From contig CAVQYZ010000001.1 of NCBI GenBank assembly GCA_963718405.1, positions 682,001 to 746,000 of the forward strand: a stretch of 64,000 bases of DNA, given 5' to 3'. The notes beneath the pieces were generated by a model. The model was not told the origin of the DNA. It did not search any database and was given only the letters and a program-made list of their open reading frames with translations. This DNA is from Bog-756 sp963718405 (lineage in GTDB: Bacteria > Actinomycetota > Acidimicrobiia > Acidimicrobiales > RAAP-2). Of this stretch, positions 60,097 to 64,000 are shown in pieces (within the stretch, counting starts at the first letter, position 1; each line of letters starts with the position of its first letter). Both the position numbers and the translations under genes were made by a program.

Positions 60097-60915
60097 ACCG
60101 CGGTGGTCGGAGCCGTGGTGGCGGACTCGGGCCACGGCACCAGGGCTACCGCCCGCCGCACCATGGCGGCAAAGGCGTCGGGGTGGGTGAGATGGGCTCC
60201 GTGCGCCGCCCCGGCGAACTCGACCAACTCGGCACCGGGCATGTGCTCGACCAACCAGGCCACCGACTCCCGGTGACGGGGCGCGGAGTTCTCGCCGCGG
60301 GCGCACAGGCTGGGTATGGCCATCGTCGGTGACGTCGAAGGGGGCCTCGGTGATCCGGATGGCATCGAGCTCCGCGGCCAGGGCCGGCCCATCGGCTCGG
60401 CGGGCCGCCTTCTCCGCTTCCGGAAGCCGGTCCCAGGCCGTGCTGCCGACCATCCGGCGGAAGAACCGCTCGGCGGCCAGACCGTAGTCGTCGGCAGGCC
60501 CATCCCCACCGTGGTCGATGCCGGTCGTCTGGGCCAGATGTCGAGCCAGGGCATGGGCGGTTCGTAGACGGCGATGCTGCGGATCGACGAACCCGCCGCC
60601 GGACGGAGAGCCGCGCCGAGGGCCACCGCCCCGCCGTAGCTGTGTCCGATCACCACAGCCGGCCGGCCGTCGATCACTTCGTACAGGTCATCGATGTGCC
60701 CATCGAGTGTGTCGTTGAGGGGCAGGGCCTCACGCGACCGATGGTACCCACGGCGGTCGTAGACCACCGTGTGCAGGTCGCTGAGACGCCGCAGGACACG
60801 GCCGAAGCTCGAGGAGCGGTCGAGGGACCCATGGACCAGGACCACCACCGGCCCGTGGCCCGACCGGGCCTCCTGGGAGGTGCTCGGTGATGGCAAGCGG
60901 AGTTGTCGACGGCAT
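60093..60915 (-). pseudogene. Alpha/beta hydrolase, about three frameshifts
   Basis: Alpha/beta-hydrolase sequence runs through alternating frames. A start Met-Pro-Ser-Thr-Thr-Pro-Leu-Ala (60915) changes frame near 60868. The core, with oxyanion His-Gly-Ser-Leu-Asp-Arg-Ser and nucleophile elbow Gly-His-Ser-Tyr-Gly-Gly, reads to about 60535. A cap region (Ala-Trp-Asp-Arg-Leu-Pro-Glu) is in another frame to about 60325. Then the His end (Gly-Ala-Ala-His-Gly-Ala-His) runs to 60093. Joined, it gives about 274 residues. All catalytic parts are visible, so errors in the sequence are likely. Its stop overlaps the epimerase start. Confidence 0.75.
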
Positions 60916-61112
60916 TTGTGATCCAGCCTGTCAGGCTCCAACCAGAACGCGCCATACGGCCCCTGACGAGGATGAACGTCCCCCGATCGGCACGGGGCCC
61001 GCCGGGGTGGGAGCGGCGAATCGCCCGGAATTCGGGGGGTTTTGGCCCTAGATGCACCCGCGCGCCCGCTAAATCGTGCATTGTTGTGGCTTCCAAAGAC
61101 GAAGGAGAGACA

Positions 61113-61427
61113 GTGCCCCTTACCAAAACCGATCTCATAGCGACCGTCGCCGGCCATACCGGATCGAGCTCGAAGGACGTGGCCACCGTGCTGGCCGGCC
61201 TCGAAGATGTGATCGTCGCCACCGTGGCCAAGGGCGAGAAGGTCGTCATCACCGGCTTCTTGACCTTTGACCGCTCCGCCCGTGCCGCGCGCAAGGGCCG
61301 CAACCCGCAAACGGGCGAGACGATCAACATCAAGGCCTCGAAGAGCCCGAAGGTCTCCGCTGGAGCATCGTTCAAGAACGTTGTGAACGGGAAGGCCCCG
61401 GCGCCGAAGATCACCAAAGCCAAGTAG
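61113..61427 (+). CDS. HU-family DNA-binding protein
   Basis: The 104-residue protein is a classic HU without a long tail: Leu-Thr-Lys-Thr-Asp-Leu-Ile at the start, Thr-Gly-Phe-Leu-Thr-Phe for the beta turn, Gly-Arg-Asn-Pro-Gln-Thr-Gly-Glu in the DNA-binding arm and Pro-Lys-Val-Ser-Ala-Gly-Ala-Ser-Phe-Lys. A short Lys-Ala-Pro-Ala-Pro tail follows. GTG at 61113 has AAGGAG five bases upstream, so expression is likely strong. It is divergent from the hydrolase and convergent with queE. It is the second HU in the window, distinct from the tailed one at 48.4 kb. Confidence 0.94.
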   Translation: MPLTKTDLIATVAGHTGSSSKDVATVLAGLEDVIVATVAKGEKVVITGFLTFDRSARAARKGRNPQTGETINIKASKSPKVSAGASFKNVVNGKAPAPKITKAK

Positions 61428-61445
61428 TTACACGGCAGCTCGGTT

Positions 61446-61485
61446 TCGAGCCGTGCCCGGTGATGTCCTGCCGGTCACGGCTCGA
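61446..61485. terminator. Hairpin terminator between HU and queE
   Basis: TCGAGCCGTG (61446-61455) pairs with CACGGCTCGA (61476-61485); CCGG bases inside can extend the stem. It lies between two convergent genes and starts 19 bases after the HU stop. Confidence 0.6.
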
Positions 61486-61493
61486 GCCGCGTC

Positions 61494-62289
61494 TCAGAGC
61501 TGACCGATTCCCTTGTGGGTCTGGGGCACGACCCGGACCCGGGGGTACACCCGAAGGGCCCGCTCCTGAAGTTCAAGGACCTGTTCCGGCGAGGGTGCGG
61601 CCTCGACCGAACCGAACGGCGTGACCGGTTGCAGGAAGACCTCAGGGCCGCGGTCGGCACCACCGCTCCCCGCCGATGCCGCCACCATGGCGATGGCCGT
61701 GTCGAACTCACCGGGGTCGGTGGTGGCCCCGATCACGATCTTGACCCAGGTGCTGAGTTGTGCGGAAAGAGCGGTGTCGAGGAAGCGCCTCTGCACCTCG
61801 GGTGAGACCTTCTCGCCATCGACGCTGGGCAACTTCACGTCCATGCTGACGTAGGTGAGGAACGGCACCAGGCGTTCCAACGCGCGGCACCAGCGACCCG
61901 TTGGTCTCGAGCATCACCGCCCGCCCGCCGGCTGCCAGCTGCGCCGCCAGCTCGGCCGCCCGGCGTGACTGCAACAAGGGCTCGCCGCCGGTCAGCGAGA
62001 TCGAGTGGTGGGGGAGTAGCCGACACAGACGGTCCACCGCCGCGATGAGCGAGCCGATGGGAAGAGGGCTGTCCTCGATGCGCCAGTCGCGGCGACCCGG
62101 GGTCTGCTCGATCCGGCACGGTCCGGGCCGACGATCGAGAGCCTCGGGTTGATCGCAGTAGGCGCAACGGATGTTGCAACCGGTCAACCGCACGAAGACC
62201 TGTCGGTGCCCGACCAGGGCCGCCTCCCCCTGGATGGCCGAGAACACCTCGGTCACCAGGATGTCGTCCGGCGGACCGGGAGCGCTCAC
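61494..62289 (-). pseudogene. queE: 7-carboxy-7-deazaguanine synthase QueE, one frameshift
   Basis: QueE is a radical SAM enzyme making 7-carboxy-7-deazaguanine. The N-terminal part has Val-Thr-Glu-Val-Phe-Ser-Ala-Ile-Gln-Gly-Glu, the radical SAM Cys triad in Cys-Asn-Ile-Arg-Cys-Ala-Tyr-Cys, and Leu-Thr-Gly-Gly-Glu-Pro-Leu. It reads to Leu-Glu-Thr-Asn-Gly-Ser near 61888. The C-terminal part (Ser-Met-Asp-Val-Lys-Leu-Pro-Ser) is in the next frame. Restoring one base near the CGCGCG stretch joins them to about 264 residues. GTG at 62289 is 10 bases after the queC stop. It ends the queD-queC-queE operon. Confidence 0.85.
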
Positions 62290-62299
62290 GTCGGAACCG

Positions 62300-62995
62300 C
62301 TACGCCAGAGCGGGATCGTCGGCCCCGGCGGCGGCGAAGCCCGCCGCCCGCAGCACGCAGGCGTCGCACACTCCGCACGGGACGTCGCCACCCTGGTAGC
62401 ACGACCACGTCAAGAACAGCGGGGCTTCGAGGTCCAGGCCCATCCGGACGATCTGGGCCTTGGTGGACTCGATCAGCGGCGTGCGGATGGCGATGGGATT
62501 CCCCTCGACGCCGCGCTTCTGACCGGTGGCGGCCACGCCCCGGAAGGCCTCGATGAACTCGGGACGGCAGTCGGGGTAGCCCGAGTAGTCGATGGCGTTG
62601 ACGCCGATCCAGACGGCATCGAGGTTCCGGGCCTCGGCCACCCCGAGGGCCACGGCCAGAAAGATGCTGTTGCGGGCCGGGACATAGGTCACCGGGATCC
62701 CCGGGCCGCCACTGCCCCCGTCGGCGCCATCGGCGGGGGCGGGTGTGGCTTCGGGGACGTCGATGGACGGATCGGTGAGAGCCGATCCACCCCAGGCGGT
62801 GGTGTCCAGGTGGACCACCAGATGCTCGGAGCGGTAGTGGCCGGCCACTCCGGCCGAGCGGTCCAACTCGGTCCGGTGCCGTTGGCCGTAGTCGAAGGTA
62901 AGGGCCAACGGCGGCTGCCCCGACTCCTGTCGGGCCAGGGCCATGCACACCGTGGAGTCGAGTCCTCCGGACAGCACGACCAGATCTCCTCCCAT
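62300..62995 (-). CDS. queC: 7-cyano-7-deazaguanine (preQ0) synthase QueC
   Basis: The 231-residue enzyme converts carboxy-deazaguanine to preQ0 with ATP and ammonia. It has the PP-loop Val-Leu-Ser-Gly-Gly-Leu-Asp-Ser-Thr near residue 8, Asp-Tyr-Gly-Gln-Arg-His, Tyr-Val-Pro-Ala-Arg-Asn, and the zinc-binding Cys-Tyr-Gln-Gly with Cys-Gly-Val-Cys-Asp-Ala-Cys near the C-terminus. A small insert (Pro/Ala/Asp/Gly) lies near residue 80. ATG at 62995 was chosen since it follows the queD stop by 2 bases; the longer frame is its shadow. Confidence 0.95.
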   Translation of the reverse strand: MGGDLVVLSGGLDSTVCMALARQESGQPPLALTFDYGQRHRTELDRSAGVAGHYRSEHLVVHLDTTAWGGSALTDPSIDVPEATPAPADGADGGSGGPGIPVTYVPARNSIFLAVALGVAEARNLDAVWIGVNAIDYSGYPDCRPEFIEAFRGVAATGQKRGVEGNPIAIRTPLIESTKAQIVRMGLDLEAPLFLTWSCYQGGDVPCGVCDACVLRAAGFAAAGADDPALA

Positions 62996-62997
62996 GG

Positions 62998-63393
62998 TCA
63001 GGCGCCGCCTCCCGCCGTCAGCTCCACCGACGAGCGGTCGGTCTCCCACAGCCGCAGGCCGGACAGGGTCAGGCCGGCTTCGGTGAGCAGCTCCCACGCC
63101 CGGTGGGCCAGCAGCTCCGCTGTGGGGTTGTCCAGGACCTCGTTGAGGTCCCGGTGGTCCCAGCGGTCGATGACCTGGCGTTCGACGATCTCGGTCAGCT
63201 GGTCGAAGTCGATGACCACCCCGTTGTGGTCCAGTGGTCCGCTCACCGTCACGTCGAGACGGTACGAGTGGCCGTGCAGGTTCCGGCACTTCCCGGGGTG
63301 CCACTCGAGGCGGTGTGCGGCCTCGAAGGTGAAGGTGCATGTCACGCTGGTTCGAACATCGGCCACGTTCAGGACGCTAATCCAGAGGCGCAC
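62998..63393 (-). CDS. queD: 6-carboxytetrahydropterin synthase QueD
   Basis: QueD makes 6-carboxy-tetrahydropterin from dihydroneopterin triphosphate. The 131-residue protein has Phe-Glu-Ala-Ala-His-Arg-Leu for the first zinc His, Cys-Arg-Asn-Leu-His-Gly-His-Ser-Tyr for the other zinc ligands and catalytic Cys, Val-Ile-Asp-Phe, Asp-His-Arg-Asp-Leu-Asn and Glu-Asn-like Asn-Pro-Thr-Ala-Glu. A GTG at 63366 is an alternative start closer to the family N-terminus. It is the first of three tightly spaced que genes. Confidence 0.93.
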   Translation of the reverse strand: MRLWISVLNVADVRTSVTCTFTFEAAHRLEWHPGKCRNLHGHSYRLDVTVSGPLDHNGVVIDFDQLTEIVERQVIDRWDHRDLNEVLDNPTAELLAHRAWELLTEAGLTLSGLRLWETDRSSVELTAGGGA

Positions 63394-63446
63394 GGGGCCG
63401 GTCCGGTGACCCTTTTATTCGGGTCGGACCGGTAGGCTCGTAGGGG

Positions 63447-64000
63447 ATGGTGACCAGCGCGCACGGAGATGGAGAAGGGGAGGGGTCACCCCTCGGCGAT
63501 GGTCGGGCGACCTCGCCCGGCGTGGCGGCGACCGCCGCCGCCGCCGCCGGTACCGGCGCCTTCGGCCCCAACGCCTGGCTGGTCGAAGACATGTACGACC
63601 GCTACCGGGCCGACCCCACCTCGGTGTCCGAGTCGTGGCGGGAGTTCTTCGCCGACTACCGACCGCCCGGGGCCTCGGCGGCTCCACCGTTCCAAGCCGC
63701 CACGGCCCCGTCTCCGGTTCCCTCGGTCGAGGCGGGCACCGGACCGGTGCCGGCCGATCGGTCCATCCAGACCGAGGCCGCCCAGCCGGTTGACGAGACG
63801 TCGGGCAATGGCCGTGGACCGGCCCCCGGCCCGGCGGCTGGCGCTCCGGCCCGGCGGGCCACGCCGGCTCCCGTCCCGGCCAGTGGGCCTGATGCCACCC
63901 CCACCCTGTTGCGGGGGGCGGCCGGCCGCATCGTGGCCAACATGGAGGCGTCCCTCGGTGTCCCCACCGCCACCAGCGTGCGAGCGGTGCCGGCCAAGCT
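63447..64000 (+). CDS. kgd: Multifunctional 2-oxoglutarate dehydrogenase/decarboxylase (Kgd) N-terminus
   Basis: The frame opens with ATG at 63447 and runs past the window end. After a Gly/Ala-rich start it has Asn-Ala-Trp-Leu-Val-Glu-Asp-Met-Tyr-Asp-Arg-Tyr and Ser-Val-Ser-Glu-Ser-Trp-Arg-Glu-Phe-Phe-Ala-Asp-Tyr, the N-terminal E1-type helix of actinobacterial Kgd/SucA. A Pro/Ala-rich linker follows, then Leu-Leu-Arg-Gly-Ala-Ala-Gly-Arg-Ile-Val-Ala-Asn-Met-Glu, the beginning of the E2-like acyltransferase part. This is the fused TCA-cycle enzyme of mycobacteria and relatives. It is divergent from queD. Confidence 0.88.
   Translation, partial: MVTSAHGDGEGEGSPLGDGRATSPGVAATAAAAAGTGAFGPNAWLVEDMYDRYRADPTSVSESWREFFADYRPPGASAAPPFQAATAPSPVPSVEAGTGPVPADRSIQTEAAQPVDETSGNGRGPAPGPAAGAPARRATPAPVPASGPDATPTLLRGAAGRIVANMEASLGVPTATSVRAVPAK

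Noticed and set aside
60097..60453. N-terminal extension of the TIGR01777 epimerase
   Set aside because: This stretch is the displaced cap region of the alpha/beta hydrolase followed by out-of-frame sequence; the nucleotide-binding start is at 60096.
63340..63365. TTCGAAC-like T-loop sequence suggesting a tRNA
   Set aside because: No acceptor or anticodon stems around it; it lies inside queD.

Overview
The window is a piece of a high-GC Gram-positive chromosome, most likely an actinobacterium of the Acidimicrobiia type; this is an inference from gene content, since no rRNA is present. Pointers are: a PafB/PafC pair of WYL regulators, coenzyme F420 biosynthesis (CofC) together with F420-type oxidoreductases, HU proteins including one with a long Lys/Ala/Arg tail, a mycobacterial-type 2-oxoglutarate dehydrogenase/decarboxylase (Kgd) start, many GTG starts, and 4-base ATGA/GTGA overlaps. 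I saw no tRNA, rRNA, CRISPR array or insertion sequence.

Layout. 0-12 kb is loosely packed and looks accessory: single genes in mixed orientation (LprI-like fragment, lipoprotein, two methyltransferases, F420-type oxidoreductases, a VOC protein, an ECF sigma factor coupled to a GAF protein, a PadR regulator with its membrane partner, a GAP-family membrane protein) and several unassigned proteins. 12.2-16.1 kb encodes one large secreted beta-helix repeat protein. 16.4-22.6 kb holds housekeeping genes: dxs, an AIM24-type protein, a hotdog thioesterase and the tldD-tldE pair.

22.7-38.8 kb is a type IV pilus region. On the minus strand lie pilO, a fused pilM-pilN and a pilT paralogue; after fmdB, moaC and two small genes come a histidine kinase, a NarL-type response regulator and a prepilin-peptidase homologue. 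Reading the other way are pilB, an N-terminally extended pilT, pilC and the pilin pilA. The peptidase homologue has lost both expected catalytic aspartates.

38.9-44.9 kb carries a polytopic membrane protein, an N-terminally short acyl-CoA carboxyltransferase, a CtaG-type oxidase assembly protein and pafB-pafC. 45.2-48.1 kb holds a MobF/TrwC-type relaxase without a helicase domain, tail to tail with a VirD4/TraG-type coupling ATPase without membrane anchor; next to it is an HU gene with a repetitive histone-H1-like tail. This is the most unusual part of the window.

49.3-64 kb is metabolic: PIG-L deacetylase, cofC, a class III cyclase, a GH38 alpha-mannosidase, an acyl-CoA synthetase, rnhB, an acyl-CoA dehydrogenase, a TIGR01777 epimerase and alpha/beta hydrolase, a second HU, queE-queC-queD and the start of kgd.

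The reading frames of pilB, pilC, pafC, the acyl-CoA dehydrogenase, the hydrolase, queE and the end of the acyl-CoA synthetase are each broken by one or more small indels between about 32 and 62 kb. Because conserved protein continues immediately in another frame each time, sequence or assembly errors are more likely than real gene decay.
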